A stretch of DNA of 64,000 bases from CAZMNY01 sp964567745 (GTDB lineage: Bacteria > Planctomycetota > Planctomycetia > Pirellulales > Pirellulaceae): the NCBI GenBank assembly GCA_964567745.1, contig CAZMNY010000007.1, positions 124,001 to 188,000 on the forward strand, read 5' to 3'. The notes under the pieces were generated by a model, which was given only the letters and a program-made list of their open reading frames with translations, searched no databases and was not told the DNA's origin. Position numbers and translations under genes: made by a program. Below are positions 49,542 through 58,211 of this stretch, piece by piece (position 1 is the first letter of the stretch; every line of letters begins with the position of its first letter).

Positions 49542-50864
49542 ATGTCGTCGCTATTTGAGAAGTCCGAGTCTGAAAACTTGCGTCGCGTCAAACCACTGGC
49601 TGCGCGGATGCGGCCTGAGCGGTTGGACGAGTTTGTCGGGCAGCGGCAGTTTCTCGGAGAAGGGAAACTGCTCAACCGGCTTCTCAAAGCGGACCGTCTG
49701 GGCTCGGTCATCTTTTACGGTCCGCCGGGAACAGGAAAGACAACGCTTGCGCGACTGTTGGCGACGGCAAGTCGGCGAGCCTTCCGACAGCTTAGCGCGG
49801 TTGAGAGCGGCGTAAAGGAGCTGCGGGCGGTCTTGCAGCGAGCTCGCGACGAGGTGGCGACAGGCGGAATTCGCACTCTGTTGTTTGTTGATGAAATTCA
49901 TCGGTTCAACAAAGCTCAGCAAGACGCGATGTTGCCCGACGTCGAGGAGGGCATCGTCACTCTCGTCGGCGCCACAACTTCGAATCCCTTCTTCGCCGTC
50001 AACAGCGCGTTGGTCAGCCGCAGCCAAATCTTTCAATTCGAACCCTTGTCGACTCAAGATATCGCCGAATTATTGCACCGTGCCGTGCATGACAAACGTC
50101 GAGGTTTAGGAGGCCGCGACGTGTCGCTCGACGCCGCCGCCGTTGCCTTCTTGGCGGATGTTTGTGACGGCGACGCCAGGCGAGCTCTCACAGCTCTGGA
50201 AATAGGCGTGCTCTCCTCGCCCGACGGACCTCTGCAGTTTACTCGCGAACTGGCGGCCGAATCGGTCCAGCGGAAGGCCGTGCAGTACGACCGCGACGGC
50301 GATAGCCACTACGACTCGGCGAGCGCCTTGATCAAGAGTATTCGCGGCAGCGATCCGGATGCGGGCGTCTACTGGCTGGCTCGCATGTTGGAGGCGGGCG
50401 AGGACGTCCGGTTTCTCTGCCGGCGGTTGGTGATCTTGGCGAGTGAAGATGTTGGCAACGCCGACCCCCACGCGCTGACGTTGGCTGTCGCGGCGATGCA
50501 AGCTTGTGAAATGGTTGGCCTGCCCGAATGCCAGCTCGCACTCTCTCAGACCGTCGCCTACCTCGCCTGCGCCCCAAAATCCAACTCGGCGACTGTCGCG
50601 ATTGGCGAGGCGAGGCGCGACATTCGCGAGGAAAGGCTGATTCCCGTGCCCCGCCACTTGCGCGATTCCCACTATTCCGGCTCGTCCGAACTAGGGCATG
50701 GCGAGGGCTATCAGTACTCTCACGATTCTCCCGACGGCGTGGCCGCCCAAGATTACTTGGGAGTCGAACGAGAATACTATCGACCGACCAATCGCGGCTT
50801 TGAAGTCGAGCTTTCCAAACGCCTCGAACACATTCGCTCGCTGCTCCACGGCGATTCGGAATGA
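49542..50864 (+). CDS. rarA: Replication-associated recombination protein A (RarA/MgsA)
   Basis: This 440-residue AAA+ ATPase of the RarA/WRNIP1/Mgs1 family acts at stalled replication forks. PLAARMRPERLDEFVGQRQFLGEGKLL leads into Walker A FYGPPGTGKTTLARLLA, Walker B LLFVDEIHRFNKAQQDAMLPDVEEG, sensor 1 VGATTSNPFFAVNSALVSRSQIFQF and the arginine-rich lid with DGDARRALTALEIG. The C-terminal MgsA-type domain contains SHYDSASALIKSIRGSDPDAGVYWLARMLEAGEDVRFLCRRLVILASEDVGNADPHAL and HLRDSHY...GEGYQYSHD. Length fits the family (about 430-450). A longer frame to 49443 is rejected because the family begins at MSSLFEK. It stands alone between divergent and parallel neighbours. Confidence 0.94.
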   Translation: MSSLFEKSESENLRRVKPLAARMRPERLDEFVGQRQFLGEGKLLNRLLKADRLGSVIFYGPPGTGKTTLARLLATASRRAFRQLSAVESGVKELRAVLQRARDEVATGGIRTLLFVDEIHRFNKAQQDAMLPDVEEGIVTLVGATTSNPFFAVNSALVSRSQIFQFEPLSTQDIAELLHRAVHDKRRGLGGRDVSLDAAAVAFLADVCDGDARRALTALEIGVLSSPDGPLQFTRELAAESVQRKAVQYDRDGDSHYDSASALIKSIRGSDPDAGVYWLARMLEAGEDVRFLCRRLVILASEDVGNADPHALTLAVAAMQACEMVGLPECQLALSQTVAYLACAPKSNSATVAIGEARRDIREERLIPVPRHLRDSHYSGSSELGHGEGYQYSHDSPDGVAAQDYLGVEREYYRPTNRGFEVELSKRLEHIRSLLHGDSE

Positions 50865-51038
50865 GCGCAACTGGCGAGAGGTGAACGCGAAATGAAATCG
50901 AGAAACACGGGTTATGCGGGTCGTGAGAATCGCGCTCGTCGAAATCGGCGAGTAGCATAATCCGATGGAAGCGGAACGAGATCCGTGTTTGCTACAATGG
51001 TCTGATCGCCTGAACATCAATTCACGTCGGCACCGACT

Positions 51039-52922
51039 GTGCGGAGAATTCGCCCGTTGAATCGTTTTCCTTTTAATGTCGCTTTAACGATCGGTCTCTG
51101 CTTGGCCTTGGCTTGTGGCGCTTCCCGATACGCGTCGGCGGACGAGCCGGACGTGTTTCAGCAGCGTTTGGACATGGAGGTTCAGTACGCCAAGGAGCTG
51201 GATCAGCTGGCGAGTCGCTGCGACGAGTTGGATGCGAAGGAGAGCGCGCTCGAGACTCGCAAGTGGCGAATCACGCGTGATCCGAAACGTCTTTATTTGT
51301 TCTTGCCGGGCGAATTAGCGCCGAGGAAACCTGTCGATGAGCAGGACAACTCGGTCGACAACGCCTGGCACCGCCATTTCTTCCGGATTCGGGATCAACA
51401 AGCGGAGCGACTCGTCGAGCTCGCTCGTCAAGCTCTCGACTCGGACAACGCGGACAAAGCGTATCAGTGGCTGCACGAGGCGTTGCACGAGAATCCCGAT
51501 CACAAACTGGCTCGAACTGTTCTGGGTTATCGAATCGTCAACGGCCGGTGGCGTCTGCCTCAGGGCAGGCCGCGCGTTTCGACCGTTCGAGCCTCGAACC
51601 CTCGGCTCAAGTTTTCCGCGCGGCGGCATTGGCGAGTGGAGAGCGAGCATTTTAGTTTGCTTACCGATCACAGCCAGAAAGAGGGTTTGCAGACGGTCGA
51701 ACAGTTGGAGGTTTTCTATTCGCTCTGGCGTCAAGCGTTCTTCCGTTTCTGGGGCCCGCCTGGCCAGCTGAAGCGGCAACTCGACTCGGCCGCTTCGCCT
51801 CGCCGAGACAACCGCAAATTTTCCGTCGTGTTGTTTCGAAGCCGAGACAAATACTTGCAAGTGCTTGGACCGAGTCAGCCATTGATTGGGAAGACAGTCG
51901 GCATCTACCTCGACAAGGCGCGAACGGCGAACTTTTACGTCGATCCGGAATTGGCGGCGACGTCACGCTATCACGAGGCGGCTCATCAGTTCTTTTCCGA
52001 AGCGGCCGGCGCCACGTCCGATGTCGGCCAGCGCGACAATTTCTGGGTTGTCGAAGCCATTGCCTTGTACATGGAATCGCTGCAGGTGCACGACGGCTAT
52101 TACACCCTCGGCGGACTCGACGCCGATCGCACTCAGTACGCACGCTATCGGGCGTACAATCAAAGCACTTACACGCCCTTAGGAAGTTTGACGCGGCTGT
52201 CGCGAGACGCCATGCAGAAGAATGATGATGTAAGGAAGCTTTACAGTCAGTCGGCCGGCCTGGCGGGATATTTCCTAGACCGAGCGGCGCCGGCCCGAAG
52301 AAGTGCCTTCATCGGTTATGTGCGAGATGTCTACCGAGGCCGTGCGCGAGCCGATTCGCTTGCCGAAAAACTGGGGGCGGAACTGCGAAAGGATGCGCCG
52401 TCGGACGTGGATCGCGATTACGGGCTCTCGCTGATGATCACCGACGAAGACATCGCTGCTTGGCCTCACAGCGAACTACGCAATCTTTCCCTGGGACACA
52501 CTCAGATTTCCGATCGGGCTCTGGTCGATTTGGGCGAACAGCCGAGGCTGACTTGGCTTGATCTGGCCGCTGTAAAGATCACCGATCTGAGCGGGTCCGT
52601 GCTGGAAAAATTCACGGCGCTGGAACAGCTCAATTTGGAAAACACGCAGGTGACTGATGAGATTTTGACGTCGCTGGCGAAGCTCGAAAAACTCGTCGAT
52701 CTCGATCTCTCCGGAACAGAGATTACCGGCGCCGGATTGAAACATCTGGCACCGCTTGGCGACTTGCAAGTGCTTTGGCTTTCGGGAACGGATGTGGACG
52801 ACGACTCGATCATGTCGTTGCGGCCGCTGAAGAAGCTCCAGCGGGTGCATGTCAAAGGAACCGCGGTTACCGCCGCCGGTCTGAAGAAACTAAAAGCCGC
52901 TTTGCCTCAACTGCAGGATTAA
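51039..52922 (+). CDS. DUF1570-type metallopeptidase fused to leucine-rich repeats
   Basis: The 627-residue exported protein starts with GTG at 51039 and a signal peptide (NVALTIGLCLALACGASRYASA). The N-terminal third holds a helical, TPR-like stretch (AYQWLHEALHENPDHKLARTVLGY). The middle has the DUF1570 peptidase-like domain: FSARRHWRVESEHFSLLTDHS, SVVLFRSRDKYLQVLG, and the zinc site HEAAH (His312, His316) with Glu339 in EAIALYMES as likely third ligand, a gluzincin-type arrangement. The C-terminal third has about six leucine-rich repeats (RNLSLGHTQISDRALVDLGEQPRL, QLNLENTQVTDEILTSLAKLEKL). A catalytic domain plus an LRR recognition domain suggests substrate selection by the LRR; this is inference. 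Confidence 0.85.
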   Translation: MRRIRPLNRFPFNVALTIGLCLALACGASRYASADEPDVFQQRLDMEVQYAKELDQLASRCDELDAKESALETRKWRITRDPKRLYLFLPGELAPRKPVDEQDNSVDNAWHRHFFRIRDQQAERLVELARQALDSDNADKAYQWLHEALHENPDHKLARTVLGYRIVNGRWRLPQGRPRVSTVRASNPRLKFSARRHWRVESEHFSLLTDHSQKEGLQTVEQLEVFYSLWRQAFFRFWGPPGQLKRQLDSAASPRRDNRKFSVVLFRSRDKYLQVLGPSQPLIGKTVGIYLDKARTANFYVDPELAATSRYHEAAHQFFSEAAGATSDVGQRDNFWVVEAIALYMESLQVHDGYYTLGGLDADRTQYARYRAYNQSTYTPLGSLTRLSRDAMQKNDDVRKLYSQSAGLAGYFLDRAAPARRSAFIGYVRDVYRGRARADSLAEKLGAELRKDAPSDVDRDYGLSLMITDEDIAAWPHSELRNLSLGHTQISDRALVDLGEQPRLTWLDLAAVKITDLSGSVLEKFTALEQLNLENTQVTDEILTSLAKLEKLVDLDLSGTEITGAGLKHLAPLGDLQVLWLSGTDVDDDSIMSLRPLKKLQRVHVKGTAVTAAGLKKLKAALPQLQD

Positions 52923-52929
52923 TCTCAGC

Positions 52930-53715
52930 ATGCGACCATGGATTCTCGCGGAGTCGAATTACGGTCAGACCAAAGACGCGTCGATTGAAGTCGCTGTGCT
53001 TCCACTCGGAGCGACCGAGCCGCACAACCTGCACCTGCCTTACGGCACGGACATGTTCGAGGCGACGATTCTCGGCGAACAGGTCTGCGAGGCGGCCTAT
53101 CAGCGCGGCGCCAAAGTCGTCCTCCTGCCGACGATCCCCTACGGCACCGAAACCAACCTCCGCGAATTGCCGCTGGCAATGAATCTCAATCCGCAGACGC
53201 TACACGCGGTCATTCGCGATCTCGTCGAATCGCTCGTGCATAATGGAGTGAACAAGGTCTTGTTGCTCAACAGTCATGGCGGCAACGACATGAAACCGCT
53301 CTTGCGGGAAATGTACGGGTCGTCGCCGGCTCATCTTTTTCTCTGCAACTGGTATCAGGCCATTCAAGACGTGTATGGCGAGATCTTTAAGAACCCAGAA
53401 GACCACGCGGGCGAAATGGAAACGTCGTTTGCCTTGGCCCATTTTCCAGAACTCGTTGCTCTGAACTCAGACGGATCGTTGGCGGCCGATGATGGGGCGG
53501 TCAGCCCGATGCAATTCGAGGCGCTCAACAAAGGTTGGGTGTCGATCACGCGTCCTTGGCATTTGCTCACAAGCAACGGGGGCTCGGGAAACCCGCACCA
53601 GGCCAGCGCGGAGAAGGGGCAACGCTTGATGAGCGTCCTTGTCGACCGGCTCTCAAGCTTCCTTGTCGAGCTGTCGGATGCGACCGTGGACGCGACGTTT
53701 CCGTTTTCCGTCTAG
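52930..53715 (+). CDS. Creatininase-family metal-dependent amidohydrolase
   Basis: The 261-residue protein (MRPWILAESNYGQTKDASIEVAVLPLGATEPHNLHLPYGTDMFEA) has the metal ligands of the family: Glu and His in ATEPHNLHLP, Asp in YGTDMFEA, the NSHGGN loop (LLLNSHGGNDMKPLLREM) and Glu in HAGEMETSFAL. Creatininase relatives hydrolyse cyclic or linear amides, including formamidopyrimidines (ArfB) and the peptide step of mycofactocin/PQQ maturation; none of those specific neighbours is here. Length matches the family. It begins seven bases after the DUF1570-LRR stop, so the two are probably co-transcribed. Confidence 0.9.
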   Translation: MRPWILAESNYGQTKDASIEVAVLPLGATEPHNLHLPYGTDMFEATILGEQVCEAAYQRGAKVVLLPTIPYGTETNLRELPLAMNLNPQTLHAVIRDLVESLVHNGVNKVLLLNSHGGNDMKPLLREMYGSSPAHLFLCNWYQAIQDVYGEIFKNPEDHAGEMETSFALAHFPELVALNSDGSLAADDGAVSPMQFEALNKGWVSITRPWHLLTSNGGSGNPHQASAEKGQRLMSVLVDRLSSFLVELSDATVDATFPFSV

Positions 53716-53893
53716 CCGTCTTGCTGCGGGCCGCGTCGAAAGGGCGTCGCCGAGCCGAGGCGTTTCCGTCTGCACGCCGGTCTGCCCCCAAGTTCCCGTC
53801 GGCCGCTAGTTGTGGTCGAACGGGCTCGTGCGCTGCCTCTTGTGCGAGTTGCGAGCTGGTTCGCGGCAGTTCCGGGACCATGGATCCCGTGCG

Positions 53894-53922
53894 TTGACCC
53901 TCTGATAAACCGCCGCTAAACT
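53894..53922 (+). promoter_or_regulatory. Sigma-70-like promoter of the tRNA-His gene
   Basis: TTGACC at 53894-53899 and TAAACT at 53917-53922 with a 17-base spacer, ending about 12 bases before the tRNA. This is close to the consensus spacing. Confidence 0.6.
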
Positions 53923-53933
53923 GAGGCCTTCAC

Positions 53934-54008
53934 GGTGGGCGTAGCTCAGTTGGTTAGAGCATCAGATTGTGGTTCTGAGGGTCGGGGGTTCGAATCCCCT
54001 CGTCCACC
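53934..54008 (+). tRNA. tRNA-His (anticodon GTG)
   Basis: A cloverleaf folds: acceptor GTGGGCG (53935-53941) with CGTCCAC (54001-54007), D-arm GCTC-AGTTGGTTA-GAGC, anticodon stem TCAGA/TCTGA with loop TTGTGGT, and T-arm GGGGG-TTCGAAT-CCCCT. The anticodon GTG reads His codons. G53934 can pair with C54008, the G-1:C73 pair that identifies tRNA-His. CCA is not encoded. A promoter-like element lies just upstream. Confidence 0.95.
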
Positions 54009-54191
54009 CCTTTCGCGGATTCCTTTTTTTGGCGATTCGACTGGATTGCGGGCCGTTGCCGATTCGTTTTGCGGCTTTCTTTTTGATTTGGGAATGTTTC
54101 CCCTGCGATTCGGCTCGTATATAAAACGTAGGCAGGTACATCATCTGACCTAACTTGAGATCTCCTCTCCTTTTGACATTCGGAGCTCACG

Positions 54192-54338
54192 ATGAAGTGG
54201 TTACTGAAACTGAGTTTGCTTTCTCTTTGTTTGGTCGCTTTCGGCTGCAGCAGCAGCGAAGCCGTGACGCCAGAGAATCCTGATCCGCCGCCTGGCGACA
54301 CAGAATCGCTCCAAGTGGACGCTCCGGAACCCGGCTAG
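54192..54338 (+). CDS. Small lipoprotein
   Basis: A 48-residue protein (MKWLLKLSLLSLCLVAFGCS) with a hydrophobic signal and lipobox LVAFGC, then a Pro/Asp/Glu-rich mature part (PENPDPPPGDTE). The lipidated Cys near residue 19 would anchor it in a membrane. After the stop at 54338, another frame continues in similar composition (VVDPLGGEPPANDPAGS, to 54394), so a single base change may have shortened the protein. The function is unknown. A clean intrinsic terminator follows at 54424-54455. Confidence 0.65.
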   Translation: MKWLLKLSLLSLCLVAFGCSSSEAVTPENPDPPPGDTESLQVDAPEPG

Positions 54339-54423
54339 CCGTTGTGGATCCGCTCGGTGGTGAGCCTCCTGCGAACGATCCGGCCGGCAGCTAGTCGCCG
54401 CGACCGATTGGGCCAAAAAAACT

Positions 54424-54455
54424 AAAGGCAACACAGATTTGTGTTGCCTTTTTTT
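54424..54455 (+). terminator. Intrinsic terminator after the small lipoprotein gene
   Basis: AAAGGCAACACA (54424-54435) pairs perfectly with TGTGTTGCCTTT (54440-54451), 12 bp with a GATT loop, followed by seven T (54449-54455). The spacer 54395-54752 holds this terminator and then AT-richer DNA leading to the DUF1559 gene's ribosome site; no other gene is supported. Confidence 0.9.
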
Positions 54456-54739
54456 GATGGGACACCCGTCCTCAGTCGCGAATCAACTGCGATTGTTGTG
54501 AACCCAACCGCATTCCCCTACATGAGGGGGTGTGCAAAAAAAGTCTCGACACGCAAATGCGTGATAGACCGAGGGTCGCCATCAGATATGCTTAAGGTTG
54601 CTCGCGCGAAGGAAATAGAGTTCTTGGCGGGGGCGAGATTGCATTTAGGATGGAGCAGTGGTTGTTCTTCGGACGCCAACAGCGGATATTTGAAGTCCGT
54701 TCCAGATTTTTTGATTTCGGTCCAGTTTTTTACTTTCAT

Positions 54740-54746
54740 GAGAGGT
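54740..54746 (+). promoter_or_regulatory. Shine-Dalgarno setting the DUF1559 start
   Basis: GAGAGGT ending six bases before ATG 54753. The same GAGAGGTC stands before the paralogue at 57094, so both starts are set by a duplicated leader. Confidence 0.6.
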
Positions 54747-54752
54747 CGTCAA

Positions 54753-55772
54753 ATGTCACGAACTTCGTTCCGACGAAAATCGAGTGGTTTCACGCTGGTG
54801 GAATTGCTCGTCGTCATCGCCATCATCGGCATCTTGGTGGCATTGTTGCTACCGGCCGTGCAGGCAGCGCGAGAAGCTGCTCGCCGCACCCAGTGCGTGA
54901 ACAACATGAAGCAAGTTGCGCTCGCCGCGCACAACTTCCACGACAGCCACAATCGGCTGCCACCCGGTTCGCTCAATGCCATGATTCCTGGCACGGGGGC
55001 CCACGCTCGTGACCAACACGCTGGCGTTTTGGTTTTCTTGCTGCCTTACCTGGAGCAAGGCCTCATTTATGACGGCATCAAGAACGACTTGAATTTGCGA
55101 CTTGAGCATGACTTTAATCTGGCCAATGCCACGCCGACGCCGGTTAGCGTCGACTTGATTCCCAAGACGGATGGTTACTATCGTCGTGCACAGACTTGGT
55201 CCTTGGCTCAAACGAAGATTCCCGGTTTGCTTTGTCCTTCGGACAATGCTGAATCGAGCAGTGGTGTTGCCGCTTGGTTCAACATCATGCAGAACCCGCC
55301 CGGGCCGTGGAATGGCGCTCAGTTGTGGTGGTGGAGTCGTGGTGCGACCGGTTTGGGTCGAACCAACTACCTCGGTTGTTCCGGCGTTCTCGGCGAAGGT
55401 CAACACGGGTACTGGGGTCCGCGTAAAGGCGTTTTCTGGACTCGCTCCAAGAATCGCTTTGCCGACATTCTTGACGGAACGAGCAATACGCTCATGTTCG
55501 GTGAAGTGCTCGGTCACTACTCCGGTAAGAACCGTCTGATCTCGTATCCTTGGATTGCAGCGCACGGCATGCCTTCCGCTTGGGGTCTCAAGAGGGGTTA
55601 CGACGCTCAATGGGTTCACTTCTCGTCCTGGCACTCTGGCGCGATCCAGTTTGCATTGGCTGACGGCTCGATCAAAGGTGTTGCCTTTACCGCCGATGCT
55701 AACCGCGACACCGGTTGGCCCGCATGGACTTCGATGAAGAACGGTGAAAACCCGAACGATATCGTCAACTAA
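54753..55772 (+). CDS. DUF1559 protein with prepilin-type N-terminus, copy 1
   Basis: The 339-residue protein begins MSRTSFRRKSSGFTLVELLV. The GFTLVE motif, cut by prepilin peptidase after Gly, is followed by the hydrophobic helix VIAIIGILVALLLPAVQ and the DUF1559 linker AREAARRTQC. The large globular part contains LKQVALAAHNFHDSH-type N-N-x-K-Q, PYLEQGLIYDGI, PGLLCPSDNAESS, YLGCSGVLGEG, FADILDGTSNTLMFGEV and the C-terminal H-x9-DG motif (HSGAIQFALADGS). DUF1559 proteins are pilin-like, greatly expanded in planctomycetes and believed to be extracellular. A Tad-type TadV is 14 kb away; whether it processes this protein is unknown. The paralogue at 57094 is about 80% identical by eye. Confidence 0.93.
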   Translation: MSRTSFRRKSSGFTLVELLVVIAIIGILVALLLPAVQAAREAARRTQCVNNMKQVALAAHNFHDSHNRLPPGSLNAMIPGTGAHARDQHAGVLVFLLPYLEQGLIYDGIKNDLNLRLEHDFNLANATPTPVSVDLIPKTDGYYRRAQTWSLAQTKIPGLLCPSDNAESSSGVAAWFNIMQNPPGPWNGAQLWWWSRGATGLGRTNYLGCSGVLGEGQHGYWGPRKGVFWTRSKNRFADILDGTSNTLMFGEVLGHYSGKNRLISYPWIAAHGMPSAWGLKRGYDAQWVHFSSWHSGAIQFALADGSIKGVAFTADANRDTGWPAWTSMKNGENPNDIVN

Positions 55773-55801
55773 CGCGACTTGAGTTCGCAGACGAATCTCC
55801 T

Positions 55802-55833
55802 ACGGGCAGTACGAAAGTACTGCCCGTTTTTTT
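55802..55833 (+). terminator. Intrinsic terminator after DUF1559 copy 1
   Basis: ACGGGCAGTAC (55802-55812) and GTACTGCCCGT (55817-55827) form an 11-bp stem with GAAA loop, followed by seven T. Confidence 0.9.
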
Positions 55834-55880
55834 GCGCCGTTTGGAAGTGGTTGCTGGTGCGCCTGACCTCGACGCGGATC

Positions 55881-55926
55881 TTGCCTGCGGATTCGTTTAA
55901 CCCGCTGCCGCAGGCAAGGCAGCCAA
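55881..55926 (+). repeat. Dispersed repeat family B, copy 2
   Basis: TTGCCTGCGG (55881-55890) pairs perfectly with CCGCAGGCAA (55908-55917) around ATTCGTTTAACCCGCTG, followed by GGCAGCCAATAG. It opens the 55773-57093 spacer. That spacer (1.3 kb) holds three copies of this family, a double copy of TGTCCGTCTCGCTCAT (56092-56135), duplicated GATGAACCAACTGTC (56451 and 56751) and no gene I can support. Confidence 0.7.
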
Positions 55927-56222
55927 TAGAGGGCTTGGAAGGTTCGGATATGGCTATGCCGAGTTGGGCCTTTTACCCGCTACCTTCCCTTCGGTCTGCA
56001 GTCAGTCATCGCCGCGTTTATACCGATTCTTACGAGTCCCGAAAAATACAAGAATACCGAGGGGGCATGGCCGCAACCGAGATTCATGTGAGTGTCCGTC
56101 TCGCTCATTACCGAGTGTCCGTCTCGCTCATCGAGCTAGGCCGCGATGACGACGAGAAAGAGGGCATTGCTTGGTCTTCATTTCGTCACACCTTGCTTGA
56201 TATTTGATATTCTCGAAGTCTC

Positions 56223-56263
56223 TATTGGCAGCCTTGCCTGCGGCGGCCGGTTAAACGAATGCG
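56223..56263 (-). repeat. Dispersed repeat family B, copy 3 (inverted)
   Basis: TATTGGCAGCCTTGCCTGCG then GCGGCCGGTTAAACGAATGC, the reverse complement of family B. Confidence 0.65.
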
Positions 56264-56326
56264 TTTTCCTGCAAATTTCTTCGCGATCTTCGGGTCTCCG
56301 CGTTAGCCCTTTCTTGCACCTCCTCC

Positions 56327-56370
56327 GATTGGCAGCCTTGCCTGCGGCGGCGGGTTAAACGAATTTGCTT
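56327..56370 (-). repeat. Dispersed repeat family B, copy 4 (inverted)
   Basis: GATTGGCAGCCTTGCCTGCG then GCGGCGGGTTAAACGAATTT, about 100 bases from copy 3 and in the same orientation. Confidence 0.65.
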
Positions 56371-56652
56371 TCCTACACACTCTCCGCCCGGACGGAGTTA
56401 CTCGAGCGTTGTCTTCGCTCGTTAGTTTCGAGGCGTATCCGCAAACGCGTGATGAACCAACTGTCCAAGTCGTTTATTGTTCCACATGGCGAAATCGAAA
56501 ATGGCGCCGTTAGACCGTCGTGCGCTTTTAACGCACAAGGGGCAATGGCTTGGAATCGCGGCCATCGCTCTGGATTCAATGTGACATCGTTGCCGCGCGT
56601 GCGCGCCATCGTCACCCTTGGCAGTCACGTGAATGCGTGGTGAACACGCGCG

Positions 56653-56706
56653 TAGGGCGAGTCAACTTGTTTGCATCAACGATGCAAGCGCACTTCGCCT
56701 TTTTTG
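56653..56706 (+). terminator. Structured hairpin with T-tract in non-coding DNA
   Basis: TTGCATC and GATGCAA form a perfect inner stem around AAC (about 56671-56687), nested in AGGGCGAG...CTTCGCCT, followed by TTTTTTG. No coding gene ends here, so it may terminate an unannotated small RNA. Confidence 0.4.
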
Positions 56707-57093
56707 TTTGTCGCTTTGCGCGCATTAGGAAAAGTGAATACGCGATCACGTGATGAACCAACTGTCTAACGACGTCGCCGTTGGCAATCGGCGGATGACG
56801 AGCGCGAGGACGGTTGGTTTGTTCTTATCGAATTAATCGAAGCAGCGCGTTTGCTCGATCAGCTACGGCAAGTGAATCGCAGCGCGCGACACAATGTTCA
56901 CATCGCTGTACGCGATCACGTGATTGGCGAAAAAGAGCTCGCCGCTATCTTTTGCCGTTCGCTCGGTGCCACTTTGGTTGGTTCGAGCGAGACGCGTGAC
57001 GAATAGAACTCGATTTCTTATCGCGGACGTTTGTTGTCCGTGTTGCACTTTTTGTTTCGGTTCAGTTTTTTCACATTGAAGAGAGGTCCTTAC

Positions 57094-58104
57094 ATGGCTC
57101 GATCGTCTACTCGTCGAAACGCAGGTGGTTTCACGCTAGTGGAATTGCTCGTCGTTATTGCCATCATTGGCATCTTGGTGGCGCTGTTGCTGCCAGCAGT
57201 CCAAGCGGCAAGGGAAGCTGCTCGTCGCACCCAGTGCGTGAACAACATGAAGCAAGTTGCGCTCGCGGCGCACAACTTCCACGATAGCCACAATCGGCTG
57301 CCGCCCGGTTCGCTCAACTCGATCGTCCCTGGCACGCTTGCCAATCCCCGCGATCAGCACGCTGGCGTTTTGGTTTTTCTGTTGCCGTACATGGAGCAAG
57401 CCTTGCTTTACGACGGCATCAAGAACGACTTGAATTTGCGGCTGGAACACGACTTTGCCTTGGCAAACGCGATGCCCACGCCGGTTAGCGTCGACTTGAT
57501 CCCCAAGACCGACGCCTATTTTGCTCGTGCAAAGACTTGGTCCCTCGCTCAAACCAAAATCCCGGGACTGCTCTGTCCGTCAGACAACGCCGAATCGAGT
57601 TCAGGCGTGGTCGCTTGGATCGACAACGAGCAACGAGGGCCTGGGACAAGGGATCGCGCGTTCTTGAATTGGTGGAGTCGCGGCGCGACGGGGCTGGGCC
57701 GCACCAACTACGTCGGCTGCTCGGGCCAACTCGGCGAAGGTCAGAACTGGTACTGGGGCCCTCGCAAGGGCGTTTTCTGGTCTCGTTCGAAGAATCGCTT
57801 TGCCGATATCCTCGACGGAACCACCCACACGCTCATGTTTGGCGAAGTGCTTGGCCACTACTCCGGCAAGAATCGTCTCATTTCATTCCCTTGGATTAGC
57901 GCTCACGGACAGGCTTCGGCGTGGGGATTGAAAAAAGGCTACGACGCGAGATGGACAAACTTCTCATCATGGCACTCAGGTGCCGTTCAATTCGCTTTGG
58001 CGGACGGCTCCATCAAGGGTGTCGCCTTCAGGGCCGACAACATCGCGTTTCGTGAATGGACGAGCATGAAGTTTGGCGAAAACCCAATCGACATCGTCAA
58101 CTAG
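57094..58104 (+). CDS. DUF1559 protein with prepilin-type N-terminus, copy 2
   Basis: The 336-residue paralogue begins MARSSTRRNAGGFTLVELLVVIAIIGILV and follows copy 1 almost residue for residue: AREAARRTQCVNNMKQVALAAHNFHDSH, PYMEQALLYDGIKNDLNLRLEHDF, TKIPGLLCPSDNAESSSGVVAW, GATGLGRTNYVGCSGQLGEGQNWYWGPRKGVFWSRSKNRFADILDGTTHTLMFGEV, and HSGAVQFALADGSIKGVAF. Differences cluster in the NN-x region after DNAESSSG and near the C-terminus (FRADNIAFREWTSM). The start is set by GAGAGGTC upstream. It arose by tandem duplication of copy 1 including its leader. Pilin-like, probably surface-exposed; precise role unknown. Confidence 0.93.
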   Translation: MARSSTRRNAGGFTLVELLVVIAIIGILVALLLPAVQAAREAARRTQCVNNMKQVALAAHNFHDSHNRLPPGSLNSIVPGTLANPRDQHAGVLVFLLPYMEQALLYDGIKNDLNLRLEHDFALANAMPTPVSVDLIPKTDAYFARAKTWSLAQTKIPGLLCPSDNAESSSGVVAWIDNEQRGPGTRDRAFLNWWSRGATGLGRTNYVGCSGQLGEGQNWYWGPRKGVFWSRSKNRFADILDGTTHTLMFGEVLGHYSGKNRLISFPWISAHGQASAWGLKKGYDARWTNFSSWHSGAVQFALADGSIKGVAFRADNIAFREWTSMKFGENPIDIVN

Positions 58105-58211
58105 GGAATCGCCAACAGCTGGATCACCATCAGCGAATAGCCAAAAAGCAAACGCAAAGTGGTCGAAGCCGTCGACGCGCCGGCTGAGAATTCACCATGA
58201 CGCGTTTTTTC

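Noticed and set aside
56365..56643. Plus-strand frame of 92 codons in the DUF1559 spacer
   Set aside because: Spans repeat-derived and low-similarity DNA, without a ribosome site or recognisable domain.
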